Below, piece by piece: positions 25,370 to 35,737 of a stretch of DNA of 64,000 nucleotides. The first letter of the stretch is position 1. Every line of letters begins with the position of its first letter. Made by a program: the position numbers and the translations under genes. Below the pieces are notes generated by a model. It ran no database searches, was not told where the DNA came from, and saw only the letters and a list, made by a program, of their open reading frames with translations. Source of the DNA: Clavulina sp. PMI_390 (lineage: Eukaryota > Basidiomycota > Agaricomycetes > Cantharellales > Hydnaceae); contig WIDE01000086.1 in NCBI GenBank assembly GCA_015039315.1, forward strand, positions 1 to 64,000, in the 5' to 3' direction.

Positions 25370-25459
25370 TCAATCCCAGCCATATTCCATTTCCAGGACG
25401 AAGGGAGGGAATTGAAGCAGACGGACATAATCACCCATCCGGATGTCAAATAAAGCCTT
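25370..25459 (-). pseudogene. Orphaned 3' end of SET paralogue 2, cut off by the hAT element
   Basis: Read on the minus strand, this stretch continues the C-terminus of the SET family: after the 8-bp duplication it encodes LFDIRMGDYVRLLQFPP and stops with TGA at 25370-25372, matching the last exon of copy 1 (VFDIRMREEMRFLQFSP) and, more weakly, of copy 3 (LFDARFSAYVAWLKFPP). The rest of that exon lies 3.5 kb away at 28982 and beyond. The fragment has no promoter or start of its own. Confidence 0.88.
25452..25459. repeat. 8-bp target site duplication, left
   Basis: AAAGCCTT directly precedes the left terminal repeat and is repeated exactly after the right one at 28974-28981. Eight bases is the length made by hAT transposases. 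Confidence 0.93.
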
Positions 25460-25481
25460 TAGGGGTCTCGGCGGATCGGAT
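25460..25481 (+). repeat. hAT left terminal inverted repeat
   Basis: Begins TAGGGGTCTCGG and matches the reverse complement of 28952-28973 base for base. The next bases extend a short GGATC tandem (cggatcggatcgg), where the two ends diverge. Confidence 0.92.
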
Positions 25482-25688
25482 CGGATCGGATGGCGGATTG
25501 CATCCGACTCGGATGGGCTGGAGAGAGAGGCTCATCCGCATCCGTGGATAGCTCATCCGATTCCATCCGCGGATATCTGATCGGATTTCGGATGAAATCA
25601 GTAGTCGCCTATTAGAGATGATCACTCGACCAAGTTGTGAATAAGTAAGACTCATATATTGTATAATATCTATGCTATATACTCCATA

Positions 25689-28600
25689 CTACCTGCGGCG
25701 CTCCTGCATCCACAGCCATGAATAATAAAGCATCAGCATCCGCATACCCTCCGCACTAAGGGAGTCTCGACGGATCCCTAGAAGGTCGCGGCCTCCGCTG
25801 AAGACCCGTTCCACACTAACCGACGATCCTAGAGTTGCATGTATGTCAGCATACGAGAAGTGATCGCAGAGTTTGGATGACTCACCAGGAATTGCAAGTG
25901 CATCTCGAGCACAGCGGGCAAGATGAGGGAAGTTTGTCTCATTCACCTTCCACCAAGGAAGCGGCCCAGAGTTTCCTGATCCGGGTTTGTAATTTTCGAG
26001 CTTGAGGTATGCGTACAGCTCATCCTCGACCGTATATGCGCGCGATTCATCTTGTTGAGATGTGGACGAGGACGAGATAGCCAGAACCTGAATGAAAATC
26101 TCATCATCGGAGTCATCCCCTGGAGGCATAGCTGGCTGGTAACATGTGGCAGGCGATGGAGGCGTGGTAGGAGCGTCATCATAGTCCTGCTTTAGCATCC
26201 GAATAAACTCCTTCCGCATTCGGTCCAGCCATTCTTCACTGAACTCCTCCGGAAAGGTCTCAAATAAGACCATTTTATATCGAGGGTCCAGCACTGGGAA
26301 CTCAGAGATGTGTTAATGTTATGAAAGGTGTAAACAATGTAGCGTACTCACCAACAGCTATGTAATACCAGACGGACTGGTTTGACGCGATGTCAAACCA
26401 TTTCTGCAGCTTTTCTTCACAAGCCCGTAGGCCTGAAAGCAGCTCAGGAGAGTGCTTAGCTCGCGTACGGAACTCTCGGATCTTCCTAAGAAGCATGACA
26501 AATGTCGCCAGTGAGTCGCTGAGGGTGGTGTGCTTTGCGCGAGCCATCTTTTCGGACTGTCTACGGAAAAACTGGTGAAAGTGTGAGCGGAGGGAGAATG
26601 GACCCGAATAATGAGCAAGGCAGTGCTTACTGATAAGAAGTCCATTATGACTTTAACTACGTCCCACTCTTCATCCAAAATTGCGTATTTCGCGAATATG
26701 TTCTGGCGGCCTCCAGCTCCCTGACAAAGTCTATCAATGGCCTGAAGCTAGCGTCAGTTAAAGCACAAAAAAGACGATCAAACAAGCTAGATTACATGCC
26801 TTTCGGTAGCGATGAGCTCGCTGGAGCATGTAGAATGTTGAGTTCCATCGGGTAGGGACGTCGAGGATCAAGGCCAGAGGCGGTAGTGCGGCGAAGTTGG
26901 TCTCTTTGCTGGCATCAACATTGGCGATTTTGATACAGCTTTCATACTGTGCTGTCCGTTGAGCGCTAGACCTGACAAGTTTGACAATAGCTCGAAGCTG
27001 GGGAAACGGACGTAGTGAGGCGTCGCTCACAACACATCAAAACAATCGAGCGAACTTGGACACATACTCTTTTGCAGATGTTCGCCGATTCCAGAAGACT
27101 AGCATCCTCAACTGCCTCCGCCTCGATTTCGTCCTCGCTTTGATTTACCTCGATTTCAGCACTGAGTGCCTCAGCTTCCACTTCTGTGAGGAAATCTACC
27201 ACCTCGACCTCCTCGGCGCTCTGTCTCGGGTCTCCCTGCTTCAACACCCCCATATTCTCGAGGAGGGCCATAATGGCAAGGTGGATGATGTGGGATAAGC
27301 AGCGGATCTGAGAGGTATCAGCATCAAGATGCCACTGCCCATCGGCATGGAGCCGATCGACGAGACTTCGAGTTAACGTGCCAACGTTCCCAGCGTTATC
27401 CCCAGTATGGGTCATAAACTACAAATCTGGTAAGCGATGCTCATATATCAGTCTTAACAGCTAAGCTTACTTTCTTCTTGATCTCTAAATCCTCGAGCGA
27501 CTTAAACAAGACCTTTGACATGTTCTCGCCGGTATGCGACTCGGTGAGCGGGATGAAGTCAAGCAGTGTCGAGACTAACTCCCAATCACTGGTTATCCAT
27601 GACCCAACCAGTCCTAGGAAATCCTTCCGATTCTTTGCGGCCCATCCATCGCTTGCCAATGGTATGCGAGGTATGTCCTTTGAGGCATTTAGTTCACAAT
27701 CGCCGGCTCAATGAGATCTAGCACACACCTTCAGCATCGTGTTCAACTCCGCTCGCGCTACACCGAAATTTTGCTCGATGATGGCTCTCATCTGGGTTGA
27801 ATGAACACACTTCTCCTCGAGGCTTGGCTTCAAAAAACCAAGCATACGGCGGAAGAAGGGTGAATCTACAGTTGTGTATGGCTGCATGTCGGCCACAATC
27901 CACTCGCCCATCACCCGAAGGAACCCCTCACGATTGAAGGCCTAGATGACATGTAAGAAAATAATAACCACTCAGTCAATACTCAAGCGCTTACCTTTGC
28001 CCATCCATCAAGCGTCCCTGATGCTTTCTCCTTGGTTGCCTGTTGGTCAGGGTTCATCTTGCTCTGATCCTTAGCTTTGGCGTTCTCCCAAAACAGTGCG
28101 TGAACACCCTCGAAGTGCGTAATGAAGTTTCCTGATGAGCCGCCGGATTTCAATCGATTATATTTGGGCCATGTCTTCACGTGTGATTTGCCCGCATGTA
28201 TGCAGATACCGCAGGTTACATGGCAGCTCTCAAGTACCTCGTCGTCGTCGTCCTTGTAATGTAGATTGGTAATGGATAAGAAGCTCCAGACAAGGGAATC
28301 GGAACCCCAGAATGCAGGATGGTCAGCCGCACAGTCCTTGAGTGGGCGGCCAAGGTACTCGTGGCGGAATGGGTATTTTGGACCTTTAGTGCGCTTTCGG
28401 CGGGTCACCTCTGCAACCAAGTTGGGTGTAGAGGGATAGACAGCAGTGGTGGAGGTCGGAGGAGCAGGAGAGGCAACCTGAGGCCGTTGAACACCTGAAA
28501 CTGGCTCCAGGGCAGGCAATTCATCCAGTTCGAGGTCAGGCATCTTGTTGGGGCGAGACTTTTTCTTTTTTTTACGAGCAGGTACAACATCTGCTTCATC

Positions 28601-28750
28601 AGTGATTGGGTCGCCGGCCCGTTTAGCAGCTGCAGAAGCGGTTTGCGGTTTCTCAGCCTCCAGCGCAAATGCATGAAGGGTATTTTTGTTGGGTTTCGAG
28701 ATGCGCTTCTCAGGGAGAATCAGGGTCTCGTCAATATCTTGAGGCGCCAT
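25689..28750 (-). CDS. hAT transposase with BED zinc finger
   Basis: Start MAPQDIDETLIL at 28750, then a basic, Lys-rich segment (KKKKKSR, likely nuclear signal) and a BED-type finger (CGIC ... HFEGVH, 28090-28230) for DNA binding. RNase H-like blocks follow in order: LASDGWAAKNRKDFLGLVGS (27600-27660), TGDNAGNVGTL (27370-27410), a long acidic insertion rich in Glu, and VPTRWNSTFYML (26820-26870). The C-terminal hAT dimerisation region carries WWKVNETNFPHLA, then SVSVERVFSGGRDLLG and RRDSLSAEGMRMLMLYYSWL to the stop at 25689. About seven short introns separate open exons. No frameshift or stop was found, so an active enzyme is plausible. The exact exon limits are approximate. Confidence 0.9.
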
Positions 28751-28939
28751 GAGGGTGAGAGAGGGAGTTGCAAAGGAAAATGAATTAACTATGTAGGGAC
28801 TATACAGCAGTAGGCCAGTAAGCGCGCATCCGAGAGCCATCCGGCAATCCGATACGGATTGTCAGATGGTTCATCTGCGGATGGGCTTCATCAATACAGA
28901 GCTATCCGCATCCGCGGATAAATTTCTATCCGAGTCGGC

Positions 28940-31675
28940 TTATCCGGGATCATCCGATCCGCCGAGACCCCTAAAAGCCTTACCTCCCCCATGATGAACC
29001 TCATGAACTGGATGACGAGTGTGAGTCAGAATCGATGCTGCATTATTGGGTAGTGTATGGATCTCACCCCACCACGCTGCGCGGAACCATCGCTTGGCCC
29101 TGATTTGCTTCTTCCAGGTAACAAAGAGCCCCGATAAATAAATCATAGCAGTGATGGCGCTGTCGATATTCGCCATATTGCATCCTGCACTGTCCTTTGA
29201 TATAGGCAGCTTGTTTCGGGTCGCCTTCGATCCATGCGTGAGACCAGCGTCAACGACGGTAAAGCCTGCACAGGTGAGAGCCTCGAATCCATGTTGAAAG
29301 CATTTCGAGATGAGGGCATCATCCTCAGCACGAGCCCCTCGTTCCTGGTAATGCTCCATCGCCTCCATATGGAGGTAAGATAGCTCGATGCGAATTGTTC
29401 GATCTGGTTGATAGGTAGATTTGAGCGCCCTGATTGTATCCTCGATTATTTGATCGCCTGCGGCCACCGAAGATTTGCTTCGAAAGCGCTTTCTACCACT
29501 CTCCTGCCATTTCTTCAGGATATCCTCGCGCCGATTGCGGGCGACGCGTCCATCACCTCGATCTTCAATGCAGAGCGAGCAATTGCAGCCTCCATCGAAC
29601 CATGTTTTGAGTTTCTTGGCTCGCTCGGCCTCAGAGACCTCGGCGATATATGGAATTGTGATCTCTTCTCCCGGCGAAATTTTTGACGTGGCACGGATGA
29701 CGATGACATCTCCAAAAGTATGCCAGACAGCGTTCGAGTGGCACGCATGATTGAATAGAGACGGCAGTGTGTGGAGACATGAGCCTCGTTCAAGTAAATC
29801 GTGTTCAAGGAGATCTTCTGCCATACGTTCGTTCTCTGCAGGGCACTTGGATTTTTGCTGAGCAAAAACACTGAAGGCATTCGAAGAGATGATGTGACCG
29901 ATCCGAGTCAGGTCAAGGTCATAGGCGTGGACAAGTGGAGTGTGCAGATGCGCATCTGCTCTGAGTCCAGGATCGTAGGAGCCTGAAGCGTGGGGATACG
30001 CAGCGCCACCATAAAGATCAAAGATTTGTCCGCTTCGTTCTGGGCAACCGTGGATCTTCTCGACGATCCTGTGGATGAGGCCAATGCGGGTGGCATCGTC
30101 CATTCGGTTCGTTACAAGGTTCAATGCAAGGTTGTGCTCCCCTTGCACGAGCTCAGAAGAGAACACTGAAGCAAACGCTTTCGACACCACCTAAGAGATC
30201 CAGTCGAATAAGGAATAAAATAATTTGAACACATATTGCGGTAAATTCCTTACGAGAACATCTCCTGTATTCACTTCTCTCGTCGCTGTAACTCCACGAC
30301 CGCCACCTCTACCTGAAATCGCCTTGACCTCGACGGGACCAATATAGTCAGCAACATCCATCCTCGGTATCGATTCTTCGGAGGAACGGAACAGGCCGAC
30401 CCAATCATAGTCTGCACTTGCTGCTTCAGCGATTCGACGATCGCACTTCGCTACCCACGACTTGTCCATGTCTTCCGGTAGTGTTTCAAACCGTCCCCTA
30501 GCGTTCCCGTAGAGGTGCAGTCCGTACTCTGCAACGGCGGCTCGGTAAACAGCCTTGAATGAGAGCGAAGAATCGGGAAAGTCGGATAGAAATTTCTCGG
30601 CGTCACGCAGAGCTGCCTCATGCCAGCCCAGAGCGTTATAGGCTTGTGCACGGTTGAGGAAAAGCTCAGGCATGGAAGGATCTTTCTCAATGGCGAGTGA
30701 CCAGAGTCTTGCGGCAGGAATGAGGAGATTGGACTTGTAGAACGCGGCTCCTTGGCCCTTTAGCTTCATCGCAGAGTCGTAGCGATATGGAACCCCAGGT
30801 AAAATCTCTCTCCACGATACGCCATCAAGTAATGACTCGTTCCCAGAAAGGAAAATTACGTCTGATGGACAATCCACCCGAATCATGGAGTTTCCGTCAG
30901 CTCCAGCAGGTTGCTTCATCCAAGGCTCGCGGATGGCGAGAAGCTGCCCGATCGGTAGAAATGCATTTAGTGCATTCTGAAGCGCCTGAAAAAGGCCGGG
31001 AAAATTATAGAGAGCGAGGAATACGACGCTTCCATCTGGATCTTCCACCATGAGTTCCGTCGCAATCTTGCGGTCTAAAGGGGAATATGTGATAGAGTGA
31101 AACATCGAGACGCCTAGATCATACCTGGTGCGCATAATACTCGGCAGAGTAGATAGGTCCCCTATCCAGATTTTGATGTGATGCATTCAATAGGTGTTGT
31201 TCCGATGGAGAGCTGGGGAAATACCTTGTGGAAATCATGGGTGCGCATGTTACGGAGTAGAACTACGAGGTTTCCAGCGCGGTCAGAGTAAGGGTGAGAG
31301 GAGGCTACTTCAATGCGTACTTGGCTTCAATGCTTCGAGAGGCGTCTGGCTACAGTTGACTTGCTGTCCAATTGTCGTGCTGAAGGTGGGGACTTCGTTC
31401 GCCGAGACATTCCCAAGATACATGGCTGCCGAGACCCTCGCCACCTCCATATTCATTAGAGCTTCTGACTTTGAGACAAGTCGAGGAGGTGCAGGCTTTG
31501 CATCGCGGTCCCGTTCACAACGCTGGCGCGCGGCCTCTATCTGCTGGAGGAGTTCACTTTCAGACCTCTCACCAAACACTCCTCGTCGCTGCAATCCCAT
31601 TTGTCTCGATGAGTTTCCAGACTTTCCATCCCGGCCGTGTTGTAAGTTCTGCATCATGGCAGCGAGTGCGCTCAT
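28940..31675 (-). CDS. TPR- and SET-domain protein, paralogue 2, C-terminus replaced by transposon sequence
   Basis: Close relative of copy 1 with the same exon plan: PILLRNMRTHDFHK, then a microexon GTYLLCRVLCAP, then DRKIATELMVEDPDG, TPR helices (FYKSNLLIPAARLW, FLNRAQAYNALGWHEAALRD), SET core with GGGRGVTATREVNTGD, FNHACHSNAVW, GEEITIPYI, and CNCSLC. The last exon begins VHEVHHGGGKA, then runs into the hAT terminal repeat, adding FRGLGGSDDPG before a TAA at 28940. Compared with copy 1 it loses roughly the last 26 native residues but keeps all recognisable domains. Start is given at MSALAAMM (31675); an in-frame ATG at 31837 would add 54 residues. Shares the NHACHSN change with copy 1. Confidence 0.82.
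28952..28973 (-). repeat. hAT right terminal inverted repeat
   Basis: Reverse complement of the left end. Also serves as coding sequence for the altered tail of SET paralogue 2. Confidence 0.92.
28974..28981. repeat. 8-bp target site duplication, right
   Basis: AAAGCCTT, identical to the copy at 25452-25459. Removing one copy plus the element restores the reading frame of the host exon. Confidence 0.93.
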
Positions 31676-31837
31676 GTTGTCGTTGGGAGAGTTCGTCGTC
31701 GTTGGGGTGTTGGGGGACGGAAGAAATGGAAGAATAGTAGTATCATTCAAGTCACACGACAGATTTTCGGCTTCGAATTTGGTCAGTTGGATCGCATGCG
31801 TCTGAGTTGCTGAAACACTCCAAAGGAGGTGCAGCAT

Positions 31838-32313
31838 GACTGCAGACTTCTAAGATAAAGGCGTACATCGTAAATTTACCATGATGAAGAGTTATAAAAC
31901 GCCCAAATGAACACCAGCAAGCCCAAATCGCTGGTGAAGGATCGTGATAAGCTGATTGGCGCGCGGCTAAAGAGAGGCGAGAGTACGAAGCGTGGGAGCC
32001 AATCTTTGGGCAAATCTTCTCGTTCACTGAAGCAGAGCGGTTACGAAGTCTGACAATCTGATTTGAAAAAACTACACTGGTCCACTACGAAAACAGGGCA
32101 AATGCAATTTCAGATAGGTAGCATATCAAGACAATTCGTTAGAAACGGATGAGTCCGTATATCTGAGGTTTGACGAAAATAGAATGAGGGTATGGGAGGG
32201 TTTAACAGTAGCTCAGCTAGCTGAAAAGGAGGCAGACGGTGAGTATGAGAATGACCTGAGCGGGGATGGATGGAGGCAAGCTCAAGTCCCTCCTAACGCG
32301 TTTCGGAGACAGT
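31838..32313. other. Intergenic between SET copy 2 and MACPF gene
   Basis: Promoter side of SET copy 2 and 3' flank of the MACPF gene. It includes sequence resembling the upstream region of SET copy 1 (GCTGATTGGCGCGCGG near 31965). No gene seen. Confidence 0.45.
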
Positions 32314-34432
32314 TTACAGGTCTGGGCGCAGGGCATGGCTCCGGTGCACATGCTTGACTGGGACGTGGGCACGGGGACGAGAACAAGCGGAGCCGGAGGG
32401 GCAGGTTCTGGGCTCGCTGGGAGGGTTGTACACGACACCACCGCCATAAAACTCAGCAGACCGACGAGCGGCAGCGGTAGCGGTCACGGTGTCGAGGTGA
32501 ATGTAGGGGTTGGCGGGGACGGACCAGTAGGCGATCTCGTTCCAGTAGCTATCGGTGACGTGGTTGTTGGTGATGGGACGCTGACGAAGGTCGATGAAAT
32601 GTTAGCAATTTAGAAATTGTCAAGCGGGCAGGTGCACATACGTTGTTCACAATGGCAGTGGCGGATGCGTGACCGCGCGAGCCATGAGAAAGAGTGAAAT
32701 CGATAGGAGAGCCGTCGTTCACAACATAGAAGCTACAAAATGAAGAATTAGGGTCGCTTTTTGATTGCTGAAAGGGATGAACTGACGAAACATGGGTGTT
32801 GTTGGTGTAGACGAATGAGTGCTCATGTCCGAGCTGAACCTGATTCTTCGTGAGCATGGCACCGACAGCGGCATGGGGGTTCTTGGGATCTTCAATGATG
32901 TAAGCGCTAAGGCGAAGCGTGAGGGAGAATTAGAACTATGCAACGAATAGGCAGTCGTAGAAGATGATTGACATACCTGGGAGAGAGAAGACGGAAGCGA
33001 GCCCAGTCCGTGTTGAGAGAGAGGGTGACATAGGTCCAGTGGCTGGCGGGGTTCTGCACAATCCAGTGGAAAGCCTTCTTGAGCTCTGGGGCGGCATTCC
33101 GAAGGATGGAGCAGTCCGCATGCTCGAAGACGTTCCAGATAGAATCAACGGCAAAGGAGGTCACCTCTGGGTTCTCGTCGGTGGTCTCGACCCAGTCAAG
33201 GAAGTTGTCGTAGTTGGTACGGTTGCTGTAGCCGCTGACGAGGCGATCGGCGAAGCGAGCATCGCCGCCCTGAACGGAAATCTGCTGGGATTTGCGGTGG
33301 GCGAACTTGTTGTACTGGCAGGAGGCGCTCACGCCGGCATCGTAGTAGCCGTTGGAGGTAACACCGTTGTATGCAAAAGAGACGTCAGCCTCGAATTCGG
33401 AGTCGACGCATTGGTCCGCCGTAGAAGCCCAAACAGTCTAGCGTATGGACCGTCAGCCCGAGAGCTCGAAGTACACTAGTATGTGAATAAACGAACCAAT
33501 TGGTATCGAGCACCATACTCAACCGAGGTGATAGCGTGGGTGCCGTACTTGGCGAAGAATGACTTGTAGGCATCAACAACGACGCTGTCTGTGTGATCCC
33601 AAACAGCCAAGTGGCGGACGGGCTCAGTGAAGGCCGCTACGTTGATATCGCTAGCCCATTCTTTGAGACCAGCCTATATAATTTGTGAATACTTCGACGT
33701 GAGAGGCAAAACGTGGAGGCTGAGCTACAAACTTACCACATAGCTCACAGACTGGTAGCTGAAAAGAGAATACTGATCGTCTGGATGGAAGGTCTTGCTG
33801 ATAGCGTAGCTAGCATCATTTCCTGAGACGGCAAGATATTTGCCTGCGTGGTAAAAGGTGTGGTCAACGACTGCGTTTATATTGCAAGCCAAAACGACGA
33901 GGAAATTATACCTGCGAGAGACGCGTCGCATTCGAAAGCAGCAGCAGCAGCCGCACCATCCCTATAGTAGGTCGAGACGGCTGTAGAAGAAATTGTGTGA
34001 TGAGCTAAGATAGCTTATATTGGAGTCGAATAGAACCTACTTGTCTCAGCGCCCGTCTCGCCCCTGATAAAGCAGTTGTCGGGGACATTGTAGTGGACCG
34101 AGTCAACATGAGCTGTTCTGGTCGACGAGGTGTCGATACTAATGATGGAATGGCCTTTGAGGTTGCCAATAACCTGAAGCAATCACGAATGAAATGTTAG
34201 CTAGGCCGCAAAGTGCGCGAGACGAGGTTTTACGTACGGCGTTCACGTCGTTTGGAGTGATAGTGGTGAGATCCAACCCATGACCAAGGAACTTAGTCGC
34301 AGGGAAGTGGCCAGTAGCGCGATGGCAGCTCGGAGTGCTTGAAGTGCTGGAGCATGACGAGCACTGCGGGCGTTTCGCCTGCGAAACAGACGCACCGAAC
34401 AGTACCAAGGCGAGAGCGAGAAGACGAGTCAT
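32314..34432 (-). CDS. Secreted MACPF-domain (perforin-like) protein
   Basis: Start at 34432 gives a hydrophobic signal peptide (MTRLLALALVLFGASVSQA), then a Cys/Ser-rich stretch and ATKFLGHGLDLTT, a pattern seen at the start of MACPF domains. The MACPF signature is present as FFAKYGTHAITSVEYGARYQ (about 33530-33580). Upstream are DDQYSLFSYQSVSY-type strands and downstream YDAGVSASCQY; the C-terminal part has Cys residues and Pro-rich segments. About eight exons with in-frame joins (first exon 34238-34432). MACPF proteins form pores in membranes or are non-lytic relatives; fungal members are known. Whether this one is lytic cannot be told. The stop at 32314 assumes no further intron in the tail. 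Confidence 0.78.
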
Positions 34433-35737
34433 GAGGTTGGGAGAGTGAGAGGAAATCTGATTTTTCACAATAAGTTTGCAGGAGGGTTCTTATACTGTCA
34501 GGATCCTAAGGGTCCATTTCGAAATCGAGTGGGGCTATCAGGGTGCAATAATCCGAAGGCGATCCACAGAAATTATGCGCGACTGCGCTGGGAGGTTTCC
34601 CAGACTTGCTCGGTTTGCCATTTACTGGGAACCCAATAAGGAATAGGGTCACCCCATCATGATACAAAATGTATGCTGAGCTGAAACCATGCCCCATAGA
34701 ACGGGCGACTCTTCGAAGCGGGACCATACAGTATCAATGATATTACATTTTTGCAAGTTGACATTCGAAGATGACAAGAGAAATTCGATTGAGACAGAAT
34801 TAGGCTCAGAGGCCGAGGCCGAGCCGTTTTTGAAACACGCCAGCGCAATATGCGGTCACTGGGTTGGAGGATTGCAAAGCTTTGCCAGTCGATAGAATGG
34901 CAATTTGACGGCGGATGCGAACTCCCGACAGGCACCACGCCACCAGCGGCCGCGAGGAGCATCCGCAGATCCCCAGGAAAAGCGATGTGGGGTTTGAATT
35001 GGAGGAGCGAACTCCACTCTTGGCGTGTAGTTTTTTCGTTCGCATCAGATGACGATTACAGCTCCTTCCAACAGTATTCTGCGAAAGGTAATGAAAAAAT
35101 GCTCTACTACTGTGCCTTGGACGTCAGCAGTATCAGGTTGGCCTGACTACCATCAGAGCCGACGAACTGAAAATAGTGTACCCGATGGCAGTTCGGGGCG
35201 GCAGAACACCTGATTCACCACGTTCCATAGAAGTTCTAGATGGGCGCCAGCAAAGAACGCGAATAGGGATTACTTACTCCTTAGCAGGGTCCACCGGGCC
35301 GACTGATGGACAGCTCGACGCGTTGGAGAACGAGACATGAGCCTTCTTCGCCCAGCAGGGGCCTGGTGCTATGTATGGCCAATAGAACGTAGGGCCGAAG
35401 GATCCGGGCTCCCCAAGGCAGGAGGATCCCAAATTTCGTTCGACAAGGTGGATATGCCCGCCATTCATTTGGGAAGTTCCAGGTGGGGTGCCAGAATTCG
35501 GATGACGAAGCTTCCGCAGACCGCCCGGAGTTACTGTGTCGATGTCAACATTGCATTACACAACTTTGCGTCATAGGAAACAAGAACAGGGCATAGTAGA
35601 TCAGCGGGCCTCAGGAGATGTAAGGTATTACGAAAGAACTGTTTGTGGCGTTCTGTACATACACACAGAGTAACTAGTTTTACAAGATATGTCAGCGATT
35701 CATTTAAGGGCTTTGCGAATCTGTTCTGCGCTCCATG
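34433..35737. other. 1.3 kb intergenic region upstream of the MACPF gene
   Basis: Longest gene-poor stretch in this part. It contains the MACPF promoter with TATAAGAA on the minus strand at 34487-34494, and the 3' flank of SET copy 3. Several short open frames on both strands (for example 34850-35146 plus) look like chance and have no recognised domain. Confidence 0.45.
34487..34494 (-). promoter_or_regulatory. TATA box of the MACPF gene
   Basis: TATAAGAA on the minus strand about 55-60 bases before the start codon at 34432. Motif and spacing only. Confidence 0.4.

Larger units (their letters stand above)
25460..28973 (-). mobile_element. hAT-superfamily DNA transposon, 3.5 kb, apparently complete
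   Basis: Bounded by inverted terminal repeats starting TAGGGGTCTCGGCGGATCGG, identical over about 22 bases, and by identical 8-bp direct repeats. Inside both ends are many copies of ATCCG/CGGAT, including ATCCGCGGAT-type palindromes (25540-25595 and 28840-28960); such subterminal repeats are known transposase-binding sites in hAT elements. It carries one multi-exon transposase gene with no evident disabling change. It lies in the last exon of SET copy 2, in the same orientation as that gene. The matched ends and exact target duplication suggest a recent insertion. Confidence 0.93.

Noticed and set aside
25474..25490. Short GGATC tandem repeat as a microsatellite
   Set aside because: Only three units, and part of the hAT terminal and subterminal repeats.
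32266..32613. Gly/Val-rich plus-strand open frame
   Set aside because: It is the antisense of the Pro/Thr/Ala-rich end of the MACPF gene.
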